Shown here in pieces: positions 34,087-42,511 of a stretch of 64,000 bases of DNA. The stretch covers positions 1 through 64,000 of the forward strand of contig JAEWKH010000066.1 of NCBI GenBank assembly GCA_023386155.1. The letters run 5' to 3'. The DNA is from Pseudomonadota bacterium. GTDB lineage: Bacteria; Pseudomonadota; Alphaproteobacteria; Rhizobiales; Beijerinckiaceae. The notes under the pieces were generated by a model. That model did no database searches. It saw nothing but the letters and a program-made list of their open reading frames with translations, and was not told the DNA's origin. Made by a program: the position numbers and the translations under genes. Positions within the stretch are counted from its first letter, which is position 1, and each line of letters starts with the position of its first letter.

Positions 34087-34221
34087 CGCGCCCGCGGGCA
34101 GGCCCCGCGGCATTCCCGGGATGCGATGAGGCGTCCTGTTGGCGGAACTGCCTGAAGCTTCTATCTAAGGCCCCATCACGAGCGGGATTCGTCTGCGGAT
34201 CCCGCGGTCAAGGGGCTTTTC

Positions 34222-35283
34222 ATGGATGAGAGTGTGAGTCTGACCGATCTTCGCCAGGGCGTGCGCCCGGCGGACCACCCGGCCGTTCGGACGGGACGGA
34301 TCGGTGTGCTGCTTATGAACCTGGGGACGCCCGAGGGCACGAGCTACTGGCCCATGCGAGCCTACCTGAAGGAATTCCTCTCCGACCGGCGCGTGATCGA
34401 GACGCCGCGCCTCCTGTGGTGGCCGATCCTCAACCTGATCATTCTCACCAAGCGTCCCGGCCCCAAGGGCCGCGACTATGCGTCGATCTGGAACAACGAG
34501 CTCGACGAGGGGCCGCTCAAGACCATCACCCGCAACCAGGCCGAGAAGCTGACCGAGCATCTCAGGACCATCGCCGGCGACAGGATCACGGTCGATTGGG
34601 CCATGCGTTACGGCAAGCCCGAGGTGCGCGAGCGCATCCAGGCGCTCCTCGACCAGGGCTGCGACCGCATCCTCCTGGTGCCGCTCTATCCGCAATACGC
34701 GGCCGCCACCTCCGCGACCGCCTGCGATCAGGCCTTCCGGGCGCTGATGGACATGCGCTGGCAGCCGACCGTCCGGGTCTCGCCGCCCTATCACGACGAC
34801 CCGGTCTATATCGATTCCGTCGTCGCTTCCATGAAGCGGGACCTGGCGAAGCTCCCCTTCGAACCGGAGGTGATCCTCGTCTCCTTCCATGGGGTGCCGA
34901 AGGAATACCTCCTGAAGGGCGATCCCTACCACTGCCAGTGCGTGAAGACCTGGCGCCTGATGCGGGAGGCCTTCGGCTGGCCGGCGGACAGGTTCCGCAT
35001 GAGCTTCCAGTCCCGTTTCGGCAAGGCGGAGTGGCTCCAGCCCTATACGGACAAGACCGTGGAAGCGCTTGCAAAGAGCGGCGTGAAGCGCATGGCGATC
35101 GTCGCTCCCGGCTTCTCGGCCGATTGCCTGGAGACCCTGGAAGAGCTCGACGTCGAGAACCGCGAGATCTTCATGCACAACGGCGGCGAGGACTTCGCCT
35201 ATCTGCCCTGCCTCAACGACAGCGAGGACGGCATGCGGGTCATCAACCACATCGTCGAGCGCGAGCTTCAGGGCTGGATCTGA
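34222..35283 (+). CDS. hemH: Ferrochelatase
   Basis: A 353-residue enzyme inserting ferrous iron into protoporphyrin IX, the last step of haem synthesis, peripheral to the inner membrane. Family landmarks are VLLMNLGTPEGTSYWPMRAYLKEFL, VPLYPQYAAATSATACDQAF, the catalytic histidine in SFHGVPKEYLLKGDPYHCQC (about residue 224) and APGFSADCLETLEELDVENR. AAGGGG lies eight bases before the ATG. Length and active site are normal. The C-terminal CLND region lacks an obvious iron-sulphur cysteine cluster. A family B repeat starts at its stop codon. Confidence 0.95.
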   Translation: MDESVSLTDLRQGVRPADHPAVRTGRIGVLLMNLGTPEGTSYWPMRAYLKEFLSDRRVIETPRLLWWPILNLIILTKRPGPKGRDYASIWNNELDEGPLKTITRNQAEKLTEHLRTIAGDRITVDWAMRYGKPEVRERIQALLDQGCDRILLVPLYPQYAAATSATACDQAFRALMDMRWQPTVRVSPPYHDDPVYIDSVVASMKRDLAKLPFEPEVILVSFHGVPKEYLLKGDPYHCQCVKTWRLMREAFGWPADRFRMSFQSRFGKAEWLQPYTDKTVEALAKSGVKRMAIVAPGFSADCLETLEELDVENREIFMHNGGEDFAYLPCLNDSEDGMRVINHIVERELQGWI

Positions 35284-35340
35284 TCCACTGTGCGAAGAAG
35301 TGGCTTCCGGTTCTTCGCGCGGTGCGATCTCACGCTCTAG
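35283..35340. repeat. Palindromic repeat, family B (GCGAAGAA variant)
   Basis: GCGAAGAA (35292-35299) and TTCTTCGC (35311-35318) flank GTGGCTTCCGG, and a GCTCTAG tail follows. The GTGGcttcCGG centre is the same as in the copy at 3818. It starts at the hemH stop and ends 60 bases before the SPFH gene. Confidence 0.6.
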
Positions 35341-35399
35341 GACTCGAAGCCTCTTTGCGCTAGCGTGATCTCTCTGCAACGAGGTTGCCTGGGGGGCTC

Positions 35400-36383
35400 A
35401 TGCCGCTGAGTGGTTTCGACATCTTCGTCATCGTTCTGGTGCTTGTCGTCGTGGTGACGATCGCCATGAGCATCAGGACGGTTCCTCAGGGCTATGCCTA
35501 TACGGTCCAGCGGTTCGGGCGCTATTCGCGCACGCTCACCCCGGGCCTCGGCCTGATCGTGCCCTATATCGATCAGATCGGGAAGAAGGTGAACGTCATG
35601 GAGCAGGTGCTCGACGTTCCGAGCCAGGAAGCCTTCACACGGGACAATGCGGGCGTCACCATCGACGCCGCCGCATTCTACCAGGTGCTCGATGCCGCCA
35701 AGGCTTCCTACGAGGTCGCCGACCTGAACCAGGCGCTTCTGGTTCTGACCATGACCAATATCCGCACGGTCGTGGGTTCCATGGACCTCGACCAGCTCCT
35801 TTCCCATCGCGACGAGATCAACGAGCGGCTCCTGCGCGTCGTCGATGCCGCCGCCTCGCCCTGGGGCGCCAAGGTGACCCGCGTCGAGATCAAGGACATT
35901 CTCCCTCCGCAGGATCTCGCCGGCGCCATGGCGCGGCAGATGAAGGCCGAGCGCGAGAAGCGCGCCGCCGTGCTCGAGGCGGAGGGCCTGCGGCAGGCGG
36001 AGATCCTGCGGGCCGAGGGCCAGAAGCAGTCGCAGATCCTCGCCGCCGAGGGCCGGAAGGAAGCGGCGTTCCGCGACGCGGAGGCCCGCGAGCGGCAGGC
36101 GGAGGCCGAAGCCAAGGCGACCGGCATGGTGAGCGATGCCATCACGCGGGGCGACCTCAACGCGGCCAATTTCATCGTGGCGGAGAAATACATCGATGCG
36201 ATCCGGGCGCTCGCCTCGGCGCCGAACCAGAAAGTGGTGATCGTGCCCATCGAGGCGGCAGGACTGGCCGGAACCCTGGGAGGCATCGCCGAGCTGACCC
36301 GGTCCGTGTTCGGGGAGGGCGGCGTGGGAACCAAGCCCGTGCGCAGCGTTCCCACGATCGGCGGAGGAGCCGAGCGCTCATGA
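35400..36383 (+). CDS. qmcA: SPFH/stomatin-like membrane protein
   Basis: A 327-residue inner-membrane protein of the SPFH (band 7) family, thought to organise membrane microdomains and protease complexes. A single N-terminal span (DIFVIVLVLVVVVTIAMSI) is followed by the band 7 domain with TVPQGYAYTVQRFGRYSRTLTPGLGL and RTVVGSMDLDQLLSHRDEIN. A long charged coiled coil (about residues 175-250, rich in AEG and EAEA repeats) precedes the C-terminal IPIEAAGLAGTLGG. GGGGGG lies a few bases before the ATG. Its last four bases overlap the NfeD-like gene (ATGA), the usual SPFH-NfeD pair. Confidence 0.93.
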   Translation: MPLSGFDIFVIVLVLVVVVTIAMSIRTVPQGYAYTVQRFGRYSRTLTPGLGLIVPYIDQIGKKVNVMEQVLDVPSQEAFTRDNAGVTIDAAAFYQVLDAAKASYEVADLNQALLVLTMTNIRTVVGSMDLDQLLSHRDEINERLLRVVDAAASPWGAKVTRVEIKDILPPQDLAGAMARQMKAEREKRAAVLEAEGLRQAEILRAEGQKQSQILAAEGRKEAAFRDAEARERQAEAEAKATGMVSDAITRGDLNAANFIVAEKYIDAIRALASAPNQKVVIVPIEAAGLAGTLGGIAELTRSVFGEGGVGTKPVRSVPTIGGGAERS

Positions 36384-36829
36384 TCGCGGACGCGCTCATC
36401 GGCCTGGGAGCTTGGACCTGGATCATCCTCGGCATCGTCCTGATCGGCGTCGAACTGGTCGCGCCGGGCGCGTTCTTCCTCTGGCTCGGTCTGGCCGCCA
36501 TCGCGACGGGATTGCTGGATGCCCTGCTCGGCCTGTCCTGGCAGGCCGCGGCGCTCCTCTTCGCCCTGCTGTCCGTGGGAGCGGTGGTCCTTGGACGCTA
36601 CGTCACCCGTTCGAAGACCCAGCCCGACACCGATGCCGCGCCGCTCAACCAGCGCGGCCAGTCCCTCGTCGGGCGGGTCTTCACCCTCGAGACGCCGATC
36701 AAGGACGGCGAGGGACGCATCCGGGTCGACGACAGCTCCTGGCGCGTGACCGGCGCCGACCGGTTCGCCGGCGCCAAGGTGCGGGTGGTGCGGGTCGAAG
36801 GCGCGACGCTCGTCGTCGACGATCCGTGA
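36380..36829 (+). CDS. NfeD-like membrane protein
   Basis: A 149-residue short NfeD-family protein: three or four hydrophobic spans in the first half (WIILGIVLIGVELVAPGAFF, LWLGLAAIATGLLDALLGL, ALLFALLSVGAVVLG) and a C-terminal OB-fold domain (GQSLVGRVFTLETPIKDGEGRI, VRVVRVEGATLVVD). Short NfeD proteins work with stomatin-like partners at the membrane. The overlapping ATGA with the SPFH gene shows translational coupling. Nothing unusual is seen. Confidence 0.92.
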   Translation: MIADALIGLGAWTWIILGIVLIGVELVAPGAFFLWLGLAAIATGLLDALLGLSWQAAALLFALLSVGAVVLGRYVTRSKTQPDTDAAPLNQRGQSLVGRVFTLETPIKDGEGRIRVDDSSWRVTGADRFAGAKVRVVRVEGATLVVDDP

Positions 36830-36956
36830 GGCAACTTCCACAGGGTGGGGTTGCATGCCATTTATATAACAATATAAAGTTTCTAATGCTTCGTCGATCA
36901 CCGAGGCTCGGAACCCGGTGGCGGCATTCCTGATGAACTAAGCGGAACATTACAGC

Positions 36957-37538
36957 ATGGCTTTTATTGTTAACAGCCCTCGTTTTACAAACGAAGGCAC
37001 GATCTATGGCGGCCTAACCATGGGTGAGGGGGGCAACTACCTCGATACGCGGAAGGGTTACATTTCCGGCAAGATCAGCATGCTTGGCGGCAACGATACC
37101 GTTCTCGGGGGGAAGCGATCCGAATACATCGATGGCGGTGACGGCAACGATACGCTGTCGGGTGGTGCGGGCAACGACAAACTCATCGGCGGTGCCGGGA
37201 GCAATACCCTGACGGGAGGTGAGGGGAAGGACAGCTTCGTCTTCGCGGTTGCGCCTCTTGCGGGCAACAGGGACATCATACGGGACTTCAACCCGATCGA
37301 CGACACGCTCAAGTTCAAGCAGGAAGCCTTCGCCAATATCGGAGGAAAAGGAAAGCTCGCCCGCGATGCTCTTCACTTCGGTTCGATGGCCGCAGATGCG
37401 GAGGACCGCATCATCTATCACAAGTCTACCGGCAATCTGTATTACGATCCCGACGGGACAGGCGCCGAGGCTCAAATCCTCATTGCGAAGTTGAGCAACA
37501 AGGCCAAGCTCGCTCTCAGCGATTTCGTCGTAATCTGA
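36957..37538 (+). CDS. RTX-type calcium-binding repeat protein
   Basis: A 193-residue acidic protein with glycine-rich nonapeptide repeats (GGDGNDTLSG, GAGNDKLIG, GAGSNTLTG, GEGKDSFVF; about residues 59-92), preceded by a diverged beta-helical stretch (GGNDTVLGG). The C-terminal block DIIRDFNPIDDTLKFKQEAF and YHKSTGNLYYDPDGTGAEAQ is the standard end of hemolysin-type repeat proteins, which is the type I secretion signal region. It should bind calcium and be secreted. No HlyB/HlyD genes are nearby. No enzyme domain is present. The upstream 36830-36956 gap is AT-rich, and the gene's codon use looks less GC-biased than its neighbours. Confidence 0.82.
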   Translation: MAFIVNSPRFTNEGTIYGGLTMGEGGNYLDTRKGYISGKISMLGGNDTVLGGKRSEYIDGGDGNDTLSGGAGNDKLIGGAGSNTLTGGEGKDSFVFAVAPLAGNRDIIRDFNPIDDTLKFKQEAFANIGGKGKLARDALHFGSMAADAEDRIIYHKSTGNLYYDPDGTGAEAQILIAKLSNKAKLALSDFVVI

Positions 37539-37546
37539 CGCCTATC

Positions 37547-37572
37547 GGAAAGAGCAGGGTCCTGCTCTTTCC
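37547..37572. terminator. Bidirectional transcript-end hairpin
   Basis: GGAAAGAGCAGG (37547-37558) and CCTGCTCTTTCC (37561-37572) form an almost loopless perfect palindrome between the stops of the RTX gene and the convergent kdsD gene. There is no T-run, but the position fits a shared end. Confidence 0.65.
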
Positions 37573-37583
37573 CTTGCCCTGAA

Positions 37584-38579
37584 TCAGGCCGCGCCTGCCC
37601 GCAGGAGGTCGAGGTAATGCACCAGGCCGATGGGCCGGTTGTTCTCGACCACGATCAGGGCCGTGATGCGGGAGGCCTCTTCCATTTCCAGGGCGGTCGC
37701 CACGAGGGCATCGGGCGCGATGGTGCGCGGCGTCCTGGTCATGATCGCCGTCACCGGCAGGGTCATGAGATCGGGCTTCAGGTTGCGGCGCAGGTCGCCG
37801 TCGGTGACGATGCCCGCGAGCGTGCCGTCGCCGTTGACCACGATCACGGCGCCGAAACCCTTGCGGCCGATCTCGCCGATGGCCTCGTCCATGCGCGCCT
37901 CGAGGCCGACGACCGGCAGGCGCTCGCCCATGTGCATGATGTCGCGCACGAGCTTGAGTCGGGCGCCGAGCTTGCCGCCGGGGTGGAACACCTTGAAGTG
38001 CTCCGCCGTGAAGCCGCGCTTCTCCAGGAGGGCGACGGCGAGGGCGTCGCCGAGCGCGAGCTGGATCGTGGTCGAGGTGGTGGGCGCCAGCCCGTTGGGG
38101 CAGGCCTCCTTGGCCCTCGGCAGGGTCAGGCAGATGTCGGAGGCGCGCCCGAGGGTCGATTCCGCGTTCGACGTCAGGGCGATCAGGGGCACCCGGAAGC
38201 GCCGGGAATAGCCGATGATGTCCGCGAGTTCGGCCGTCTCCCCCGACCAGGACAGGGCGATGATCACGTCGTCGGTCTGGATCATGCCCAGGTCGCCGTG
38301 GCTCGCCTCCGCCGGGTGGACGTAGTGGGCGGGCGTGCCGGTCGAGGCGAAGGTGGCGGTGATCTTGCGGCCCACATGGCCGGATTTGCCCATGCCGGTC
38401 ACGATGACCCGGCCCCTGGCGGCCGACAATGTCTCGACGGCCGCCGTGAAGACCGGGCCGAGGCCGTTGCCGATGGCCTCCATCAGGATCGTCAGGCCGT
38501 CCCGCTCCGTCTCGAGCGTGCGCAGGGCCGAGGCGATGGTGGGATCGGGCGACAGGGGGCTTGGCTTTGCAAGTGTCAT
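37584..38579 (-). CDS. kdsD: Arabinose-5-phosphate isomerase
   Basis: A 331-residue cytosolic KdsD/KpsF enzyme converting ribulose 5-phosphate to arabinose 5-phosphate for Kdo synthesis in lipopolysaccharide. The SIS domain (about residues 45-180) shows VIVTGMGKSGHVGRKITATFASTGTP, HPAEASHGDLGMI and SWSGETAEL. Two CBS domains fill the C-terminus (DIMHMGERLPVVGL, VTAIMTRTPRTIAPDAL). The HVGRK lysine and HPAEASHGD histidines of the active site are present. GAGGGG lies six bases before the ATG inside a hairpin. With galU just upstream on the same strand it forms an envelope-sugar pair. Confidence 0.93.
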   Translation of the reverse strand: MTLAKPSPLSPDPTIASALRTLETERDGLTILMEAIGNGLGPVFTAAVETLSAARGRVIVTGMGKSGHVGRKITATFASTGTPAHYVHPAEASHGDLGMIQTDDVIIALSWSGETAELADIIGYSRRFRVPLIALTSNAESTLGRASDICLTLPRAKEACPNGLAPTTSTTIQLALGDALAVALLEKRGFTAEHFKVFHPGGKLGARLKLVRDIMHMGERLPVVGLEARMDEAIGEIGRKGFGAVIVVNGDGTLAGIVTDGDLRRNLKPDLMTLPVTAIMTRTPRTIAPDALVATALEMEEASRITALIVVENNRPIGLVHYLDLLRAGAA

Positions 38580-38611
38580 GGCCGCCCCTCTAGCACGGAG
38601 GAGCGGCCATG
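38577..38611 (-). promoter_or_regulatory. Hairpin enclosing the kdsD ribosome site and start
   Basis: CATGGCCGC (38577-38585) and GCGGCCATG (38603-38611) are perfect arms, with CCTC/GAGG inside. On the coding strand the downstream arm carries part of the ribosome site and the ATG. It might slow kdsD translation or end the galU message. Confidence 0.5.
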
Positions 38612-38629
38612 AGGAACCCTCGCCATTGC

Positions 38630-39508
38630 TTACTTCTGCCGCAGCAGCGCCTCGAGCTCCCGGCGGAACTCGGCGGAGAGCTCATCGCGCTCCAGGGCAT
38701 AGGCCACGTTGGCCATGAGGAAGCCGATCTTGGAGCCCGTGTCGTAGGTCTTGCCCTGGTACTTCATGCCGAAGAATTGCTGGTCCTTCATCAGGCGGAT
38801 CATGGAATCCGTGAGCTGGATCTCGTTGCCGGCACCGCGCTCCTGGGTGGAGAGCAGGTCGAAGATCTCGGGCTGGAGGATGTAGCGGCCCGAAATGATG
38901 TAGTTCGAGGGGGCGGTGCCTTTCGGGGGCTTCTCCACCATGCCGGTGATCTCAAAGGTCTGGCCGAATTCCTGGCCGACCGAGACGATGCCGTATTGAT
39001 GCGTCTGGTCCTCCGGCACCTCCTCCACGGCGATGATGTTGCCGCCATGCCTGTCATAGGCGGCGATCATCTGCTCCATCGAGCCGCGGCTGAGCATGTC
39101 AGGCAGGATCACGGCGAAGGGCTCGTCGCCCACGAGCTCGCGGGCGCACCAGACCGCGTGGCCGAGCCCGAGCGGCTCCTGCTGGCGGGTGAAGCTCGTC
39201 TGGCCGGCCTGGGGCTGGTCCCGGGCGAGCAGCTCCAGCTCCTTCGTCTTGTTGCGGCCCTCAAGGGTGCGGTTCAGCTCGTAGGCGATGTCGAAATGGT
39301 CCTCGATCACCGCCTTGTTGCGCCCGGTGACGAAGATGAAGTGCTCGATGCCGGCGGCGCGCGCCTCATCCACCACATGCTGCACGACGGGACGGTCGAC
39401 GACGCAGAGCATCTCCTTGGGAACGGCCTTGGTGGCAGGCAGGAACCGGGTGCCGAGACCGGCGACGGGAAGGACTGCTTTGCGGATTCGCTTCATTGAT
39501 CGGGCCAT
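38630..39508 (-). CDS. galU: UTP-glucose-1-phosphate uridylyltransferase
   Basis: A 292-residue cytosolic enzyme making UDP-glucose, the donor for periplasmic glucans, exopolysaccharide and trehalose. The nucleotide loop is KAVLPVAGLGTRFLPATKAVPKEML (from about residue 10). Further conserved pieces are QQEPLGLGHAVWCAREL, FAVILPDML and YIISGRYILQPEIFD, and K and D residues in MVEKPPKG and EIQLTDSM. Two ATGs four codons apart (39508, 39496) are possible and neither has a good ribosome site. The product feeds the glucan pathway that the two OpgG/D proteins serve. Confidence 0.94.
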   Translation of the reverse strand: MARSMKRIRKAVLPVAGLGTRFLPATKAVPKEMLCVVDRPVVQHVVDEARAAGIEHFIFVTGRNKAVIEDHFDIAYELNRTLEGRNKTKELELLARDQPQAGQTSFTRQQEPLGLGHAVWCARELVGDEPFAVILPDMLSRGSMEQMIAAYDRHGGNIIAVEEVPEDQTHQYGIVSVGQEFGQTFEITGMVEKPPKGTAPSNYIISGRYILQPEIFDLLSTQERGAGNEIQLTDSMIRLMKDQQFFGMKYQGKTYDTGSKIGFLMANVAYALERDELSAEFRRELEALLRQK

Positions 39509-39842
39509 GATTGAGCATCAAGAGGGAAGGGTAATCTAAGACGGGACCGGGAAAAGGGAACCGATAACTGTCAAGCTTCGGCGTCCTCCAACGCGGCAGC
39601 GCCCTTAAGGTTTCATCGTTGCGCGTGCCTACATGCGGCTCCCGATCTGAATTGGACCTGAAGCGTTTTGGTTAAGCTGCCAAGAAAGGCGGTTTTGAGG
39701 AGAGCGATCGGGCGCCCCGGAAGGGCAACATCATCAAAAGGCTAGCTATCAACCGTCTGTTAACCTGCTTAGTGTCGCATTGGCAGGGCAGATCTGTCCT
39801 GTTTCCGTGAGCGACTTCCCATGCGCCAGCCGCTTTCCCTCA
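39509..39842. other. Divergent upstream region between galU and the transglycosylase gene
   Basis: There is no gene in this stretch. It must hold the promoters of two divergent genes. GTTAAC at 39759-39764 and GGTTAAG at about 39669 resemble halves of CtrA sites (TTAA-N7-TTAA), but no full site with correct spacing is seen. Confidence 0.4.
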
Positions 39843-39995
39843 AGCATCGGACCCAAAAGTGGACCCACTTTTGGGATCGAATCCGATGCTCAATGTTTAA
39901 ACTGGCGCATCGTTCTTCGCGGACCCAGCGGGCCGCGCTAGCGAAAACCGGATCCACTTTTCGCTGGCGCGGCCCGCTGGGTCCGCACGATGCGC
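39843..39995. repeat. Composite palindromic element, family B, inside a gene's 5' end
   Basis: There are two palindromes in tandem. The first runs AGCATCGGA (39843-39851) to TCCGATGCT (39882-39890) around CCCAAAAGTGGA/ACTTTTGGG. The second runs GCGCATCGT (39905-39913) to ACGATGCGC (39987-39995), with inner arms GCGGACCCAGCGGGCCGCGC and its complement. A composite of the same design occurs at 63581-63691. This copy is read in frame into the transglycosylase gene. Confidence 0.85.
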
Positions 39996-41203
39996 TGGTA
40001 CGCCGGCTTTCAGGCGCATTCCTTCTCGGCCTGAGCCTCGCCGCGGGCGCAGGCGGCGGGATCCCGAGCGTTCAGGCGCAGGAGGTCTCCCAGGCCGGGT
40101 TCCAGCGTTTCGTGCAGGGGCTCTGGCCCGCCGCCAAGGCGCGGGGGGTGTCGCGGGCGACCTTCGAGGAGGCGTTCCGGGGCGTCGGGCCCGATGCCAA
40201 GATCATTGCGCTCACGAAAAAGCAGTCCGAATTCGTCCGGCCGATCTGGGACTACATCAACGGCGCCATCTCGGCTCAGCGCCTGAAGCGCGGCCAGGAG
40301 ATGGCCGCCGAGTGGTCCAAGACGCTCGCCGCCGTCGAGCGCGCCTACGGGGTTCCGCGGTCCGTGATCCTCGGCGTCTGGGGCATGGAAACCAATTTCG
40401 GCAGCTTCACCGGCTCGATCTATACGGTCCGGGCACTGGCGACCCTGGCCTATGCCGGCTACCGGGGCGATTTCTTCAGGGAGGAGCTGCTCACCGCGCT
40501 GCAGATCCTGGAAGGCGAGCATATCGACCGCTCCAAGATGCTGGGCTCCTGGGCCGGGGCCATGGGCCAGACCCAGTTCATGCCCTCGAGCTTCATGAAA
40601 TTCGCCGTCGACGGCAACGGGGACGGGATCCGGGACATCTGGTCCTCGGTGCCCGACGCCATGGCGTCCACGGCCAATTACCTGCGCCAGCACGGCTGGG
40701 AGCCGGGACTGCCCTGGGGGTTCGAGGTGGCGCTGCCGCGCGGCTTCGATTACCGGCATCTGAGGCAGGATTTCGCCCGCTGGCAGGCCGTGGGCGTGCG
40801 GCGCGTGGACGGAAAGGCGCTGCCGCGCTCGGGCGAGGCGACCCTGTTCCTGCCGGGCGGGGCGAGCGGCCCCGCATTCCTGGTGACGCGCAACTACGAC
40901 GTGATCAAGGCCTACAATTCCTCGGACGCCTATGCCATGGGCGTGGCCCATCTCGGCGACCGGCTCCTTGGGGGCATGCCGATCCAGGGCGCCTGGCCGA
41001 AGAACAAGCCCATGCTGGACAGGGACCAGAGCCAGGAACTGCAGGAGCGTCTCGCGCGCCTCGGATTCTACAAGGGCGATGCGGACGGCAAGCTTGGCTC
41101 CAAGACCCGGGAGGCCGTACGGAACTTCCAGCTGCGCCGTGGCTTGATTCCCGATGGCTATGCCGATTACGCGGTCCTGCGTGAGTTGCGCGCGACCCGC
41201 TGA
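39893..41203 (+). CDS. Lytic murein transglycosylase, MltB-like with peptidoglycan-binding domain
   Basis: About 436 residues. The SLT_2 (MltB) catalytic domain carries the acid glutamate in GVWGMETNFGSFTG (E166 from this start), SWAGAMGQTQFMPSSF and DIWSSVPDAMASTANYL. A PG_binding_1 domain closes the protein (ERLARLGFYKGDADGKLGSKTREAVRNFQ). It cleaves glycan strands with 1,6-anhydro ends in the periplasm. The signal peptide is RRLSGAFLLGLSLAAGAGGG. Its normal start has been replaced: the first 35 or so codons from ATG 39893 are encoded by a palindromic element. ATG 39821 is the other option. No ribosome site is good, so the true start is unsure. Confidence 0.85.
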   Translation: MFKLAHRSSRTQRAALAKTGSTFRWRGPLGPHDALVRRLSGAFLLGLSLAAGAGGGIPSVQAQEVSQAGFQRFVQGLWPAAKARGVSRATFEEAFRGVGPDAKIIALTKKQSEFVRPIWDYINGAISAQRLKRGQEMAAEWSKTLAAVERAYGVPRSVILGVWGMETNFGSFTGSIYTVRALATLAYAGYRGDFFREELLTALQILEGEHIDRSKMLGSWAGAMGQTQFMPSSFMKFAVDGNGDGIRDIWSSVPDAMASTANYLRQHGWEPGLPWGFEVALPRGFDYRHLRQDFARWQAVGVRRVDGKALPRSGEATLFLPGGASGPAFLVTRNYDVIKAYNSSDAYAMGVAHLGDRLLGGMPIQGAWPKNKPMLDRDQSQELQERLARLGFYKGDADGKLGSKTREAVRNFQLRRGLIPDGYADYAVLRELRATR

Positions 41204-41260
41204 CGGAGTTCCTGCAAGGCTCTATACTTGAGGCTGGTCCAGACAGAAGTGGAACCGCCT

Positions 41261-42511
41261 ATGACCTTGGTGCCGATCCTTCACCGCCTGACACTGGTGC
41301 TGCTGCTGGCAGCCCTCGGGAGCGGTGCGGCCATGGCCCAGTCGGGCTATTACCAGCCGCAGCAGCAGCCTCGGCGCGATCTGCGGGCCTATCCGCCCGG
41401 CTATTACCCCGGAAAGCTCGTGCAGCCGGCCCAGCCGCAGCAGGGCTTCAGCCTGAGGCGCTTCTTCGGTGTCCCGGACGAGCCTCCGCCGGCGGCCCGC
41501 GCTCCCGTTGCGCGCCCCCGCAGGGCCGTGCCCCCGGCGGCGGCCGTCGCGAAGCAGGAAAAGCCGAAGGTCGATCCGAGCACCCACGTGGTGGTGTTCG
41601 GGGACGCCCTGGCCGGGTTCGCCCGCCAGGGGCTCGACGCACATTTCGCCGACAACCAGGATGTGGCGGTCGTGCCCAAGGTCCGGGACACGAGCCTCGT
41701 CCGCGCCGATCCGGCCGATTGGCCGAACTTCATCAAGGCGACCCTCGACGGCGGGCAGAAGGCGAGTGTCGCCGTGGTGATGCTCGGCACGAGCGACCGG
41801 CAGGCGATCAGGGACGGCGAGGAGAGCGTCGAGCCCCTGTCCGACCAGTGGAAGGAGCTCTACCGCCAGCGCGTCGACGCGATCGTGAGCACGTTCAAGG
41901 AGCGGAACATCCCCTTTGTGTGGATCGGCCTGCCGCCGATGAAGAACAGCAAGATCACCGAGGATCTGGTCGCCATCAACGAGATCTACAAGGAAAGCGT
42001 CCAGCGCGGCGGCGGCGCTTATGTCGATATCTGGCCGGGTTTCGTGGACGACGAGAACCGCTACGCGGCCGAGGGGCCCGACGTGGACGGCGAGCCGGCC
42101 AAGCTGCGCACCAACGACGGCGTGTTCTTCACCCGCGCCGGAGCCCGCAAGGTCGCCTTCTTCGCCGATACCGAGATCAAGCGCATCCTGGGGCAGGGTG
42201 GAACGGCCGTGGCAGCTCCTGCCAATCCGGCTGACATCACGCCTGCCGACGGTTCCTCCCCTCCCTCCATCGAGGCGGCTCTCCCGGTGCCGCCGGACGC
42301 GGCGGCACCGGTCTCCCTGCCGTCGAAGCCGCTGGTCGGGCCCGTCCTGCCGCTGACCCGCCAGGACGTGGCTCCGGGAGGCACGCTCGTCTCGTCGCCG
42401 CCGAAGCTCAGCGGCGACAACGCCTACACGGTCCAGCGCGCGCTCCGGGTCGGAATCGTCCCGAGCTCGCGGCCGGGGCGCGCGGACGATTTCCGGTGGC
42501 CCAACCCATAG
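41261..42511 (+). CDS. DUF459/SGNH-fold exported protein with degenerate catalytic blocks
   Basis: A 416-residue exported protein. A signal peptide (LTLVLLLAALGSGAAMAQ) precedes a proline- and glutamine-rich linker, then an SGNH-hydrolase-like domain (about residues 105-310) of the DUF459 type, and a long low-complexity proline-rich tail. The usual GDS serine block reads VFGDALAGFA, the GxND block reads LGTSDRQ, and the DxxH block reads NDGVFFTRAG, so serine, asparagine and histidine are all replaced. It follows the transglycosylase by 57 bases on the same strand. Such a protein may bind rather than cut a periplasmic polysaccharide; this is inference. Confidence 0.82.
   Translation: MTLVPILHRLTLVLLLAALGSGAAMAQSGYYQPQQQPRRDLRAYPPGYYPGKLVQPAQPQQGFSLRRFFGVPDEPPPAARAPVARPRRAVPPAAAVAKQEKPKVDPSTHVVVFGDALAGFARQGLDAHFADNQDVAVVPKVRDTSLVRADPADWPNFIKATLDGGQKASVAVVMLGTSDRQAIRDGEESVEPLSDQWKELYRQRVDAIVSTFKERNIPFVWIGLPPMKNSKITEDLVAINEIYKESVQRGGGAYVDIWPGFVDDENRYAAEGPDVDGEPAKLRTNDGVFFTRAGARKVAFFADTEIKRILGQGGTAVAAPANPADITPADGSSPPSIEAALPVPPDAAAPVSLPSKPLVGPVLPLTRQDVAPGGTLVSSPPKLSGDNAYTVQRALRVGIVPSSRPGRADDFRWPNP

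Noticed and set aside
31732..34113. 793-codon minus-strand frame opposite the sensor kinase
   Set aside because: Antisense shadow; the plus strand carries the HWE/HisKA_2 motif and HATPase.
39821..39892. ATG at 39821 as the start of the transglycosylase
   Set aside because: It would translate a further palindrome into 24 more residues before the signal peptide and has no ribosome site; 39893 is the lesser evil.
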